Source of the DNA: Coriaria nepalensis
Lineage: Eukaryota > Streptophyta > Magnoliopsida > Cucurbitales > Coriariaceae
Direction: 5' to 3'
NCBI GenBank assembly: GCA_027186245.1
Contig: CP114490.1
Coordinates: 9,680,501-9,744,500, forward strand
DNA: 64,000 nt
Both the position numbers and the translations under genes were made by a program. The notes beneath the pieces were generated by a model. It searched no databases, had not been told where the DNA came from, and saw only the letters and a program-made list of their open reading frames with translations. Shown in pieces: positions 11,665 to 23,366 of this stretch (position 1 is the stretch's first letter; each line of letters opens with the position of its first letter).

Positions 11665-12126
11665 ATGGCGATGAGACTTGCCTCACAAATTCAGCGTCTT
11701 TCTGCGCTCCCTCTCTACTCAAGATCCCTAATTTCTAGAGGTTCGGCCTCATCCGCGTCGAAGAAAGTGTCGGATCGGATCGTGAAGTTGTTCGCTATCG
11801 ATCAGGAGGGTAAGAAACGGGAGGTGATAGGGTTGACAGGGCAGAGCCTTCTGAAGTCGCTGGCAAACAGCGGCTTGATCGATCCCGCTTCCCATCGGCT
11901 TGAGGATATCGACGCCTGCTCGGCAGAGTGCGAGGTGAATATCGCTCAGGAGTGGCTCGAAAAACTCCCTCCTCGATCCTACGATGAGGAGTACGTCCTC
12001 AAGAGGAACTCTAGGGCTAGGGTTTTGAACAAGCACTCCAGGCTAGGCTGTCAGGTCATTCTCACCCCCGGCCTTCAAGGTATGGTCGTCGCAGTTCCCG
12101 AGCCCAAACCATGGGACATTCCATAA
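11665..12126 (+). CDS. C1-FDX: Complex I ferredoxin C1-FDX (2Fe-2S ferredoxin-like, mitochondrial)
   Basis: This is a single-exon gene of 153 residues. The N-terminus is basic and rich in Ser/Arg (M-A-M-R-L-A-S ... S-R-S-L-I-S-R), consistent with a mitochondrial presequence. The body has the adrenodoxin-type fold signature: D-A-C-S-A-E-C at residues 83-89 and S-R-L-G-C-Q-V at about 125-131. Normal 2Fe-2S ferredoxins have four Cys ligands. Here only C85, C89 and C129 are present; the first ligand is Leu79 and there is one extra residue between the middle cysteines. This matches the plant protein (Arabidopsis At3g07480) described in the bridge between the membrane and matrix arms of mitochondrial complex I, where it cannot bind a normal cluster. 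The start is the first ATG after a TTTATATTTATG-type promoter sequence near 11615. It lies about 530 bp downstream of VOZ on the same strand and is independently transcribed. Confidence 0.93.
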   Translation: MAMRLASQIQRLSALPLYSRSLISRGSASSASKKVSDRIVKLFAIDQEGKKREVIGLTGQSLLKSLANSGLIDPASHRLEDIDACSAECEVNIAQEWLEKLPPRSYDEEYVLKRNSRARVLNKHSRLGCQVILTPGLQGMVVAVPEPKPWDIP

Positions 12127-13734
12127 AATTCCATATTTCTTTTTATTTATAAAGAAATCTTTTGAAATTTTTTTGAACTGTGTTTGTTTGTGTTTCCGTT
12201 GGCGGCTGTCTGTTTATTATAATAATCCGGTCCAGGGCCTTTAGGTACCGACCGACCAACTTATTGTTCGTTTAATTGGACGAAGAACCTTCAATTCATG
12301 CTTTTGGATTTTAGATATTTTCTGCAAACATGAAGGCATGTTGTTATAAAGGGGTTGTTGCATTTGCAGCAGTAGCAGTTTTTTCCCCAAAAAAACCACT
12401 TTTTTGTTTGCACCTTTTACTTGCTATTGTGTGATGGCTTAGAAAATGCACTAGTCAATTTGTTCTTTTCTTAAAAAAATTCAGTCTTTGCTTTGGATGT
12501 GAATTATAACCCTATGATTCTTCTTGGAATCTCCTATCTTTGTCTTAGATTGTAAACATCGTGTTACGACTGGGTTGGCAACCTAATTAGTTCATTATCT
12601 TTCAAAGTTATCCATTTTTGTTTGTTTCGGAGAGAGGGCTAACAGAAAGCAAAATTTCTTTTTGCATAACAAGTTTTGAGGTAGATAAGCTTCTGCATAG
12701 TTTCTGGCGACTAGTTTCCTTGCGTTTAGTAGCACCAGCTCCCCCTCCTCCCCAATTTTAAAATTTAGTGTTGTCATAAAAGAGAAGAAGTGAAGGAAAA
12801 CAATAGAGTTAAGGCTAATAAGACATACCTACCTGATGTGCTGCCATGAAAGTGGCATGATTTTCCTTTCCCTTCAAAATGCCTGTCCTAGCCGGAATAG
12901 AAAACCAGGGATTCTGACCTGAAAATGCAAGAGTACAGGAAACTCTTACTCTTAATGCAAAACATTACAAGAAAATAAGTCCCTCTTGGACAATGAAGAG
13001 AAACTGTATTGCACCATTGATATATTGACAGAAGGATTATCTCCTATCATGTACAGGGCTTTGAAACCAACTCTTTCAAATTGGGTTCAATTTCGGTATG
13101 TTGGAAGGCCTGGGTGAAAATTCAAGATCACTTTACCAACTATGAGCATTGGGTTTCACATCCTTATTTCTGTAAGAGGAAAAACTGGATGTCGAACATT
13201 AATACTGAATCCTGACCCTTTGGGATTAGCCGGCGCTCTTGAATGCTGGTGGATTAGGTTGTGAAAGCATTGTGTATTTCAGGGGGATGAGGATGAATTC
13301 CGCCACCGAGCAGATATATAGAATATAAACACAGCTCGACTATCAACACTGATGGGTTTGGCTTTGGTCATTACTTACAACGGTATTAGTTGGACGTTAT
13401 TACATATACATGATCAGCAGAAATGAGAGGGTTACGGTCTAATCTAATAGTGAGAAAGTTTTCGAGCCCATCTCGCAGGTTTTATTAGCCTTTTTATCCA
13501 TGAATGAGAAACTTAATGCTGTCATACTCATTTATGTCTGAACTTTTTCTCGTTATCAAACGATCTCAATGACTGACCTGCGTCCCGTATTTTCGGGGAT
13601 AAGGTTCCTTCTTATAGCCTTTACTTTTCAATAAAAGTAGTGGAGACATGATACAAATAGAATCATGATACAAATTTGCAAGCACATACTGAATGAAATT
13701 TTAGAGTAATACAATCGAGGTAGATAATAATAGC
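12127..13734. other. Intergenic between C1-FDX and ACX3, no gene seen
   Basis: It includes the C1-FDX 3' region. From about 12590 to 13620 the base composition is more mixed than in typical spacers, but I find no ORF with a domain, no splice-consistent exon chain and no tRNA or snoRNA signature. It could hold a non-coding transcript; the sequence alone does not show one. Confidence 0.4.
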
Positions 13735-14438
13735 GTTGAAAGGGCTAAAACCCCCCTTATTTTGTAAGAAGCTCAAAACTTCCTGTATTTTAAAATTTTG
13801 AAACAAGATACCCCCTCGTATTTTGTAACATCTGTTACCAACTCCCTCTCAAAATTTTTCTTTATTTTTTTATATTTTTTTTGGCCAATTCCCTTTCAAT
13901 GAGATATTTTTATTTCCAACGGAATGCTGATGTAGTACTGTGAATCAGTATTTTTTTCTTCTTTAATTTCTACCATAATCTGTTCACTTCTTTCATTTTG
14001 GCCCTTTAGTTTCCCGCTGCTGAAGGCACCTCTCTTTCTCTCTCCTGTATTGCAGATCAGGATTCAGGTCAAACACAGATCACGCATGGCTTAATCTGGG
14101 TTTCATACTCAGATCTACAATAGAGGAGAGAGAGATAGGAGAAAGAGGGTGGCTTCCTTTGACGGCCACAACTAGTTTGCCGGTAATGATCCGTGACATT
14201 AAGGTAAAAAATGAAAGAAAAAAATGAATTAAGGGGTAAAAAAAATTAAATGACAACAGACGTAATATACTTATTCAGGATGCCACTTCAATATTCAGAA
14301 TATATTAATAGCAGCAGATTTTCCTCCCACATTCTCAAATAGAGAAATTTTTGTTGTTCATTTTAAAACATAGAAGGCTTTTGGCTAATCTTACAAAATA
14401 CTCCTCACAAAATACAGGAATTTTTTAACCTTTACCCC

Positions 14439-14440
<2 letters not shown>
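13735..14440. mobile_element. Foldback MITE, about 0.7 kb
   Basis: The left end (about 13738: AAGGGCTAAAACC..., then TTTTGTAAGA and CTTCCTGTATTTT) corresponds to the reverse complement of the right end (about 14385-14440: TTACAAAATA, AAAATACAGGAATTTT, ACCTTTACC). The centre forms a perfect-looking hairpin, with TCTCTCCTGTATTGCAGATC at about 14039 paired to GATCTACAATAGAGGAGAGA at about 14112. It is non-coding. It lies just downstream of ACX3 and is followed by a microsatellite. Confidence 0.6.
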
Positions 14441-14508
<68 letters not shown>

Positions 14509-14519
14509 TAACAATAACA
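14440..14519. repeat. (AAT)n microsatellite
   Basis: About 22 uninterrupted AAT units (14440-14505) are followed by AAC-interrupted units. Length polymorphism between individuals is likely. Confidence 0.95.
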
Positions 14520-14656
14520 TCAACGATAATTAAGCTTCTCAGCGAAAACTAGTGGGGCCAAATTGCAGCTTATTATACCACAATCCAGATGCAACGTCTT
14601 GTTGGCCCCACTTTATTACCACCAAGCCTTCATTTCCTGTCCCTGTAATTCCAAAT

Positions 14657-17600
14657 TTATAAAAAAGCTGTTGGCCCAAATTTCTGGTTCTGAACTGAAG
14701 ACCAAGAATTTGCTTCTATCCAGTTAAAAGCAATGGGGCTCAGAAAAGCATCGGGAATTCCCAACGAGCTGACCAAGGCAAAGGCATGGGGCCGCAAATC
14801 CCGGCATAGTTTTGCCACTTCTTGCCTCACTACAGTTGCATTCTCTACCGATAAGTACCCGTATCGGAGAAATGCAGAATCTTCTTCCAAGCAAATCAAT
14901 ACATACAGGGATCTTAGTAGACCCAGCACATTCTGCCAAAAAAAGAAAAGACCACAATAAACTTAGTTTCTCAATTTGGTCCTTAGTCCTTAGCATGAGG
15001 ACAGACTAAAAGCAAGTTGTTCAAACCTCCATGGAGTAAAGCTAGAAGAAATTCATTACGAGGACTAAAATGAGAAGCAATGAGAAGCAGGGTAAAGAAT
15101 AGGGGGCTAGGATTCCGATTTTACCTTCAATGAGGGGCTGCTTATGGTCTCCTCGGCCTCGATAAAGATTTTCAATACAGTTCTATCCGAGAAAGCTCTG
15201 CCCAAGTCTTCTGCAAGCTGATGGCTCTGTAACAATTGATCCAAACCAGGAGAGTTAGAGATAGATGGACAGCAGAAAAATTGCAGCTTGTAATGAAGTG
15301 AAATACTTACCTTAAGGAAGGCAAATTCTTTGCTTTCTCCTTGTGCTTGATGTTGTGACACCTCAGCAGCAAAACGGATCAACAGGTCTCGCTCTCTTAA
15401 GCAGAACACATCCATCTAGGGTTGTAATAAAGCATGGAGAAATACCATCAGATTTCATCGCAAGTAATGTAAAATAGCCCAAAGAAAAAAATACGCAACC
15501 TGGAATTTGCTGCTCCTAAGTGTGGAACTAGTAAGGTGAGTATAAATGGTGGGACAATCTTGGTTCATGTGTTCCAATCCCAACCCTTTAAATGGTTGAT
15601 TTTTCTTTTTAGCTGTTACATACTCTCCAAAGAGTGCTTTGCTTACCTGCATTAGAATCTCACCTGTTAGTCTTGTGAAAATTTCTTGCATGATAATGAC
15701 TCATGTACTATTCCTGTAATATGACAAATGAAATCGTGCTACTTAGCAGTCAAATATACATTGCACGATTTCATTTATTGGACTACAATATAAGGTATGA
15801 GTTATACTCATGAAAGAATTTCTCTCGTCTTGTAACCTCATATGGATCTTTGAGGGGGAAACAAAATGGTCAGAGTACAAAAATACTAATGTAATCTTCC
15901 AGTAATTAGAGTTTGTTTTATGAATAACTAGGTTTTTACTGGGGATGTGGTTAGAAGCTTCAAACCCCCACAACTTTGATGAAATAACTTTTAACACCTG
16001 AAATTTTGAAAAACAACTTTTAAAACCCAAACCGATACAACTCTTAGATTGTTTTATGTCGACCTGCCATATCAGCAAATTGTTAATTTTTTTCTATTTA
16101 CCTCTTAAATTTTAGAGAAAATAGGATTTATCCCCGTAAAATTTTAAAAATGCAGAGTTTAAATGAAATAAGTCCGATAAAAACTTTTAAATATTTTAAA
16201 AGTTTTACACTGACGTCGCTTGCCCAACCAGCATGTCATATCAGCATTTTCATCCTAAAATATAAAATAAAGGGTGAACTCTTAGTTTTGTCAAAGTTTG
16301 AAGGCATATAATTTCTTATTTTAAAAGTTCAAGGGGTAAATCCTATTTTAATCTAAAATGTAAGGGTAAAAAAATGAAAAAATGGCAGTCAATATAACGG
16401 TAAAATCCATTAACTTCAACGATTTGGGGGTTAAGAGTTATTTGTTATAAGTTTCAGGTGTTTTAAGCTGTTTCTCTAAGTTTTGGGTGTTGCAGTTATA
16501 TCATCAAAGTTGTGTTTGGGGGGGTGTGGGGGAAAGCTTCTAGCCCTTATGGATTAAATGATATTTTAAAGTGAAGTAATACCATATACATAAGTAACGT
16601 AAAACATTATACCTGCTGCATCAAGACATTATTGTCCCCCTCGAAAGTGGATTGCACATCCTTTTCACTTTTCAAATGACCGATACGGTTCTCAGTCTTT
16701 AGACCTTGCCCTCCACATGCTTCACGGCATTCCTGGTACACAAAATTAATTGAATCATTTTAAGCACAGTTTTCTACTATTTACACGTCCAAACCCAGCT
16801 AAAAAAAGGGGGCACATTTTCTCACCTGAAGTGTTCTCATGTTATGCCAAGTGAAGGAAGCCTTGAACGCACTTGAAACAATATGAATGGTCTTGTTCAA
16901 TTCAGGTGTTCTCCTCACATATAGCTTTTTCAAGTCAATCACTGAAAAACTCATAACACACCTGCAACACGAATAGATAACCCATAAAGATTGATTGATA
17001 TCGAGCGAGAATTACAAAAGATGTTCTCCTTACTTAAGTCAAGAAGTATGAATTTCCAGAGATATCAAGGCTTACGTTTTTGCAAGAAGAGGTAACAATC
17101 GTCTTTGATGACTTGGGTAATCAAGCAACAAGACTTCTGGCCCATTTGGTGTAATAGAGAAGGCTCGCCTAGTCAATGCATATCTTATAGCAATTGCTAG
17201 ACTAATCTGAAAGAAGAGTAATATGGTACCATGAGATTACGACATTGAGCTTCAAATATTGCGGCATGGAAAAAAGCTAAAACCAATTGATAACCAAAAC
17301 CAACCTTTGATGTGTAAATGGCACTGACGGCAATAGTTACACGACCGGACGTCAGAGGGGCCAAAAATGCAGCAAACCTCTGGTAACATTAAGCACAAAG
17401 AGCATGTCACGAACCAGGTCAATAACATATCACTTAGCTTTCCAACTCAAAAAAGAAAGGAAAAAATCACCTGATCTGTGTCTTTTATGTTACTTAGATA
17501 TTGCCCATCTGGTGTCACATCAGCAACTGAATTCAACAAATTCTCTCTTGGGACCCTAACATTGTCAAACCTGAAACACATTTCCAAAACTCTGGTCTTT

Positions 17601-18920
17601 GAGGTTTATTTCTTTTTATATAATAGAGATTACATTATTGCCAGTACATGACATGTTATTACAAGAATAAGCAATGAATCTTACCAGATTCGACCATTAT
17701 CGACACCGTTTAAACCAATTTTATGACCACAATCAGCTATTCGGATATTTGGCAAGATATTTCCATCTTCATCCCTAATCTGGGCTATAAGTGCATGGAC
17801 CCCTTGATTGACCCCACTTATAATGAGCTGTGTAAAGACTATTGTGTGCGTCGCATGCTATAAATCAAAGTAGAACATGTTTCCGTACTAAGATTGAATG
17901 ACCAACTAAATAAAATTCAAGCAATAAGCTTTCAAAGATTGAAGTTTACTTGAGCTGCGCCACCAATCCAGTACTTTTGAGCCGACTCACAGGGAGTGTT
18001 GATAACAAACTCTTGTGTGCTTGGATCATATGTAGTGACGGTTTCGATTCCTCGAACCTAAAATTATTAACCAAATCAGACTACTAGGAAGCAAGGACTA
18101 CCAAAGAAGATAAATAAGCAAAGCAGAAGCCTGAATTCTACATACATTACTTCCATGGCCAAGCTCAGACATGGCAAAGCAACCCTTCACCTTATAGTTT
18201 TCCGTGTCCTTTAACCACTTGTCATGATGGCGCTTAGTGCCAAAAAACTGAATTGCTCCTCCCCTGAAAAATCCATAAGGAAAAAAAGTGGAGTTAACCA
18301 TTCCCTATACCTCCGTTTGATATTCCATCATATATTGATCAGTTTTTCAATTTTCTTCTCTAATTCTCCCCTCATTTTCTGATCTTACAGGATAAGCACG
18401 GAAAATAATGCACAGAGCAAACAAATAAGAAAACTCATACACAAAAAAAAAAAATTGCGTACCATAAGAAGTAATGAACGCCAAGCTTAATAGCTAGAGA
18501 ATGATCAAACAATCCAAGGACCTCGTTTAGCGCAGTTTTCTTGAACTCAGCCTCAGGGCCTACATCGGTAAGCCAACCTTTGAAAACTCCTCGATCAAGA
18601 AGATACGCAATGCGCTTCATCGTCATCTCTCTCTGCTGCTCCATCGACTGGTTATAATCCGGCGAGATGAAGACTTTTCCACCGGCCTCACGAGGATTGA
18701 AAAGCTTGCTCTGAATCATAAGGCCGAAGATCCAATCCCTGTCCTCGAAATTATGGCCATCCATAAGCTTCCGCATCTCTTTCAGGTCAAAAGAGATAGG
18801 TTCGGAAAGCTCAGGAGAAGAATACGAAAGGCATGGATTGGAGGAGAGATCAGATGAGGCGGATTGAGGTTGAAGAAGGTGGTTCGAGAGTACCTGAGTC
18901 CGCCATGAAACACGTTCCAT
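14657..18920 (-). CDS. ACX3: Acyl-CoA oxidase 3 (peroxisomal, medium-chain type)
   Basis: Thirteen exons (minus strand): 18463-18920, 18146-18263, 17950-18057, 17685-17857, 17471-17570, 17305-17379, 17076-17206, 16826-16961, 16613-16732, 15500-15646, 15311-15415, 15125-15226, 14657-14932. They give 682 residues without a break, close to Arabidopsis ACX3 (about 675). The enzyme is a FAD-linked oxidase for the first step of peroxisomal beta-oxidation (acyl-CoA to trans-2-enoyl-CoA plus H2O2), here of the medium-chain class. Visible motifs are the [12 protein letters not shown] flavin/substrate segment (end of exon 2), G-V-D-N-G-R-I-W, the C-G-G-Q-G region and T-F-E-G-D-N-N-V with the likely catalytic Glu464. 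Import is probably by an N-terminal PTS2, R7-T-x5-H14-L15; its second position (Thr) is not the usual Leu/Ile/Val/Ala. There is no C-terminal SKL-type signal. Exon positions come from GT-AG sites with continuous phase. Confidence 0.96.
15930..16545. mobile_element. Foldback MITE in ACX3 intron 9
   Basis: The 966-bp ninth intron (15647-16612) contains inverted arms of about 120 bp. AGAAGCTT, CAACTTTGATGA and AACACCTGAAA near 15952-16005 reappear in reverse complement near 16440-16535. It is non-coding. It accounts for most of the length of this intron; the splice sites are outside it. Confidence 0.6.
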
Positions 18921-19555
18921 CTCTGAACGAGAAATTCGGTTTTAGGGTTTACAGAAATTGATTTCGTGGAGAAAGAAGACAGAGAGGAAGAGGAAGATGA
19001 TGAGGAGCAGGTGGGAGATTTGAGGGTTGAACGAGATGTAATGAAAGGGAGTTCATACTTGATACTAATACGAAAGAGGGTTGGAAGTTAGGAGGGCGGG
19101 GCCTTAAGGGGGAAAGTGACACGCGCGAGAAGCGCGTGCATACCAAATCCTTAATTCGTGGATATCTTTGATTATACGACATGGACTCTCATGAACTTAT
19201 CTTTTTACCATTTTGGGAAGCGTAAAAGAATGGGATCGGGATCAGGGATCAGGGATCGGATAACGAGGCGGAGATATGATTGTTTAATTCAATTTGAGTT
19301 GGTCTCTGTGTTTTGCCTTGGGAAGTGTGATCATTGACCATCCGTAACTTGATGATGACACTGGATTAATGTGGGGCCCAGTTCGATGAACCAATGGATA
19401 AACCTACTCAGTACTCCTTGTTCCCGTGTTTATAATGTGGATTAAAAATCAGTGGTTCATAAAGTTGTCGGTGCAGACGAAATTTTGTGTCCGATTCCCG
19501 TAGTGATTCAGTTACCGAATAAGGTTTAATATCCTAATCGAAATTGGTATCAATT
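18921..19555 (-). promoter_or_regulatory. ACX3 5' leader and promoter region
   Basis: The sequence upstream of the ACX3 ATG is purine/pyrimidine-skewed (AGAGAGGAAGAGGAAGATGATG at about 18978) and includes a short self-complementary CGCGCGAGAAGCGCG near 19122. No clear TATA box could be fixed. An ATG frame at 19182 has no family similarity and is treated as leader. Confidence 0.4.
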
Positions 19556-20371
19556 TTAATTTTTGATTAATAATAAAATAAAATTAATAAGAAAAGTAAA
19601 ATCTTAAAATTATATATATTTTTAATTTTTATTTATTTTTTGAAACAAAATTTAGGGCTATGCTTTTAACATATATCTCTCCATCTGAATATTCGTAAAA
19701 TAATAAAGATATTATCGATATTATTTTTAAAAATAAATAAAATTTAAAGAATTTTAAATAAAAATTATAATTATTAAGAATTGTAAATATATATTTTTTT
19801 TTAAATTGATTATCTTTTTTTTATATAATTTTTTTTTACTTATTAATAATATTTAAATATATTATTCTCTCATTTAATTACGTTGATCTTCAGTTTCATA
19901 ATAATTATGAACATTCATTACCTCCTTTATATCAGCCCAATGGTCACGAACCATTCCATTAAATCGACACCATTAATCGAGAGTGGTCAATGAAAATTAA
20001 TGATGGCTAAAAAAAGTTTTAAATTGAATATATAATGAAAATTAATATGTGATTTAGTTTTAAATATTTGAGTATTAAAGATTTAAATTTTTGAAATATT
20101 GAGTAATTTGTTAATTAAATATTAATAAATTAGAAATTATAATAAATAAAATAAAAAATTGAAAAAATAAATAAATTTTTAATTAAGTAAAGATTTTATT
20201 ATATATTGATGAGATTTACTGTACTTTTTATAAAATTATTAATATGTGATATAATTATCGTATGATCGATCTTGATAAAAATTATGTATACTAGGATGTG
20301 ATCTAAAATAAATTTTAAAATATTACTTTTGTTGTATTTATCTTTTATTTACATATTTACGTTTCTTAACA
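19556..20371 (+). mobile_element. Very decayed LTR-like, AT-rich block
   Basis: It is extremely AT-rich. Its right end (about 20250-20371: GATCGATCTTG, AGGATGTGATC, ATATTACTTTTGTTGTATT, TTCTTAACA) resembles the right end of the LTR at 5655-6447. The left limit cannot be set. It directly precedes the pararetrovirus-like block, but nothing shows that the two belong together. Confidence 0.35.
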
Positions 20372-20404
20372 GGACCATGCCCACTCAAACTCATATAGGG
20401 GAAT

Positions 20405-21530
20405 AATTTTGTCTTCCACTAAGATTGAAGTCAAGACCGAAGGAAACACTCAAGTTCACGTGTTAGTTTCTGATGTTGTTAACACCTTGATCTACTCAAT
20501 GACCATATTCTTTTGCAGAAATGCCACAAATAGACAGAATAAGGTTTATGAGCAGTTGATGAGACTAAAGTACCTTAATCTATCACACTATAAATGGTAT
20601 AATGATGTATTTATGACTAAAGTGCTTCAGAGGTCTGATAGTAATGATGAGTATTGAAAACAACATTTTCTATCAGGATTACCCGAACTCTTTACCGAAC
20701 GAGTGATAGAAAAGTTGAAAGTAGATGGAAGTGTCTCATGGGCTAGTTATACCTACAGCAAAATCTCACAAGCCATTGTAGAAGAAGTAATTCAATTGTA
20801 CAACGACATAAATCTTTTTTCTAAGCTAGCCAAGCAACACCACAATGATAAGAATGCATTAGGTGGCTTCTGTGAACAAATGTGATTAGATCCATTACAT
20901 AAGTTTCACAAATGAAGAAAGTCTTTCTTAAAAGATGTACTTTTGCAACTCTAAAAATGAGGATTCAAATCCCTTCTATAAAAGAAGAAAGTTTAGAAAA
21001 TTTACTCCTAAAAAATTTGAAGCTCAATCCTCTAAGGGAAACAAATTCCTTGTTAGCTTTCAATGCTGCAAACCTGGTCACTATCAAAATAAGTGCAAGA
21101 TGAAGAAAAATATTAATGAGCTTTCTTCTATAGACGAAGGATTGAAAAAGTCTCTTTGTCATATTATTTTGAATGAATCAGAAAAAGAAGAAGATATTAT
21201 GATTCTTCAAATAGATGAAGATTCATCCTTTGACTCCACATCTACCTCTGAAGAAGAAGGAGAATGCTCTTGTGGAGTCAAAATGAAGGTGGCATAAAAT
21301 TCTTGATAACATTTCAAATTGAGAAATGAAAATTAAGCTAATAAAGGCATTAATGAAAAATGAGCAAAGGCCTGAAGGAAGAGTAATTTTGGAGAAGAAA
21401 ATTGAAGAAGGAGCTTCTCAATACTCTATTGATGAAAATCTAAGAAGACACTCTGAAAGAGGGAAGAATAAGAGAGAATTGTCTTTAGAAGACCTCAAGT
21501 TTGAAGTGAATGTCCTTAAGAAGGAGGTCT
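20405..21530 (+). pseudogene. Pararetrovirus-like polyprotein remnant, capsid/nucleocapsid part
   Basis: Frames on the plus strand give, in order, a capsid-like helical region ending in an F-L-S-G-L-P motif, a lysine-rich stretch, a zinc-knuckle remnant at about 21060-21098 (C-x4-H-x4-C is present; the first Cys of the usual CCHC is Ser), an acidic Glu/Asp/Ser region and a Lys/Glu-rich coiled-coil-like stretch. This order matches the 'Orf y' type polyprotein of Caulimoviridae-like endogenous elements in plant genomes. Stops at about 20656 and 20883, a frameshift near 20935 and a stop near 21295 break it. The continuation (protease and RT start) lies at 23367-24358 behind an inserted LTR. It is a dead genomic copy. 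Confidence 0.6.
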
Positions 21531-21727
21531 GGTAGCGCCCTCACCTACTGGCTGTATTCTTTATCCAAATACTTATAAGGGAATGACTATTCATATTATT
21601 AACTTAAATATAATTAGTATGGGCGTTACCTACTAACTCAAAAATCTCTTCGTGAAAATACGGAAATATTTTAAACTTTTTAAAAACTCTATTTCCATAA
21701 ATATTGGCAATGGTATTAACTTAACCA

Positions 21728-21733
<6 letters not shown>

Positions 21734-21789
<56 letters not shown>
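21734..21789. repeat. (TA)28 microsatellite
   Basis: 56 bp of uninterrupted TA inside the solo LTR. Confidence 0.95.
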
Positions 21790-21791
<2 letters not shown>

Positions 21792-22439
21792 CTTGTAATC
21801 TTTACATCTCGTTTAATAAAACAAAATCATGCTTTTAGAAACTTCAAAAAATGTGTTAAAAATGAGCACTTTTCAAAACTTTATATCTTTGACTTTGTTG
21901 TGTCCCCATAAGTCGGGCCTATATGTATCCCACACCAGATTGATCACGCTTCACGCACTTTGTTATGGAACTACTAACTTTCCTTTCTTATGTTAACTTA
22001 CAAACACAAGCAACTGCTATGAGCTAAAAAGCTCAGTAAGTAAACATTTATCTCACATGCATAAAACATATTCAAACACACTTTAAAAACTCGATTGAAT
22101 AGTTTTGTAAACTCTTATAAATCTTTTTATGCAAATGAGATGCTCTTTCTACTAAGAGCCTTGAGGATGCTGCTGCTGGCTCTACTATGATCAGACTCCA
22201 CTCAGTCCGCCCTGATCAGATCACATATCGGATCAACGACCTATTTCAATCAGATCATATAGTAAGAACTTGATTATCAATTTTATTTAAAAACACATAA
22301 TTTACTTAAGGAGTCAAAAAATTTGTTTCTGCTACAGTACCCGTCGACCCATTGGGTACTTTGCCTAAACCGAGTACTTTTCCTTCCCAGACCAAGGTCT
22401 TTTTTGCTTTCCCAAACCAAGGTCTTTTCTTCTTTCCTA

Positions 22440-22690
22440 GGCCAATACCGAGGTCTCATATACGTCTCTCAGTTTAAGTTCCTGATTCAGACTGAGGTCT
22501 CTTCTTCTTTCCCAGACCGAGGTCTTTTATACGTCTCTCGGTCTAAGTTCCCGATACAGATCGAGATCTCTTCTTCTTTCCCAGATCAAGACCAAGGTCT
22601 CATATACGTTTCTCGGTCTAAGTTCCTGAACCAGAATGAAGTCTCTTCTTCTTTCCCATATCGAGACCTAAGATAAGGTCTCTCGATCTG
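22440..22690. repeat. Degenerate tandem repeat inside LTR (AGACCGAG family)
   Basis: Three to four units of about 60-70 bp, each with a CCCAGACCGAGG-like start, TCTCGGTCTAAGTTC and a TCTTCTTCTTTCCC stretch. The same unit occurs at 54949-55275 and 55900-56130. Confidence 0.7.
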
Positions 22691-23366
22691 GGTTTCCAAT
22701 CTAGACCGAGTTCTTAGTTTTAGGTTGATTTCTTATACTTTATCAATTATACTCTCATTTTTTATCTATTATACATGAACTAAAGATTTCGAGCACAGAG
22801 GCAGTGATGATTCTTACCAGCAACTATTCTTGGGTGGTATACTCTATTTCGAATGAACTGCCTAGCATCATGTCTATACGCTGCAGAATTTCTACTTTCT
22901 CCTTCACTGATTCTCAACTATGAATGATGGAGGAAATTTTTTGATTTCGGTTCGAAATTTCGCGTGGGCTAAGAAAATGAGAGAAAATTTTTGGATACTG
23001 AAGCTTCTAAATTCGTAACTCTATACGAAGTGATAGCTGAGTTATTAACTTCGCTTACTATGTGGATGACTGCTATTGATGATCAAATTAATATTTCCAC
23101 ATGCTTATATCTTAAGATTTGAAAGTTAACTATTGAACTCATCGCCTCTATTTTTCTCTTTTTATAATTATAATATAGTTTTTATTTTTATATTATAATT
23201 TTCATTAGTCTAAAATTTTGAAGACTAAATTTTCTATAGATTTCTCTCAATCCCTTTTTGTCATCTGCTCGAAATTTTTGGTGCTAACTATAAGAAAACT
23301 TTTACTTTCTAATATTTAGACTACACTTTGTCTAATTACAGGAAGTAGAAAAATTGGGATATTATA

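Larger units (their letters stand above)
21531..23366 (+). mobile_element. Solo LTR (gypsy-type) inserted in the pararetrovirus-like block
   Basis: This 1.84-kb non-coding block starts GGTAGCGCCC and ends ATTGGGATATTATA. These resemble the ends of the solo LTR at 53568-56354 (TGTAACGACC ... ATCGGGGCTTACA). It carries the same CGGTCT / AGACCGAGAC tandem motif (22440-22690). The 5 bp on each side are GGTCT and GATCC, which differ by two transitions, so they may be a decayed target duplication. The coiled-coil reading interrupted on the left resumes in frame-like fashion on the right. Confidence 0.6.

Noticed and set aside
11749..12036. 95-codon open frame on the minus strand
   Set aside because: It is antisense to the C1-FDX gene.
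12127..13734. Possible hidden gene or organelle DNA insertion because of its more balanced composition
   Set aside because: No exon chain, domain or recognisable organelle gene could be read. A database search would be needed to decide.
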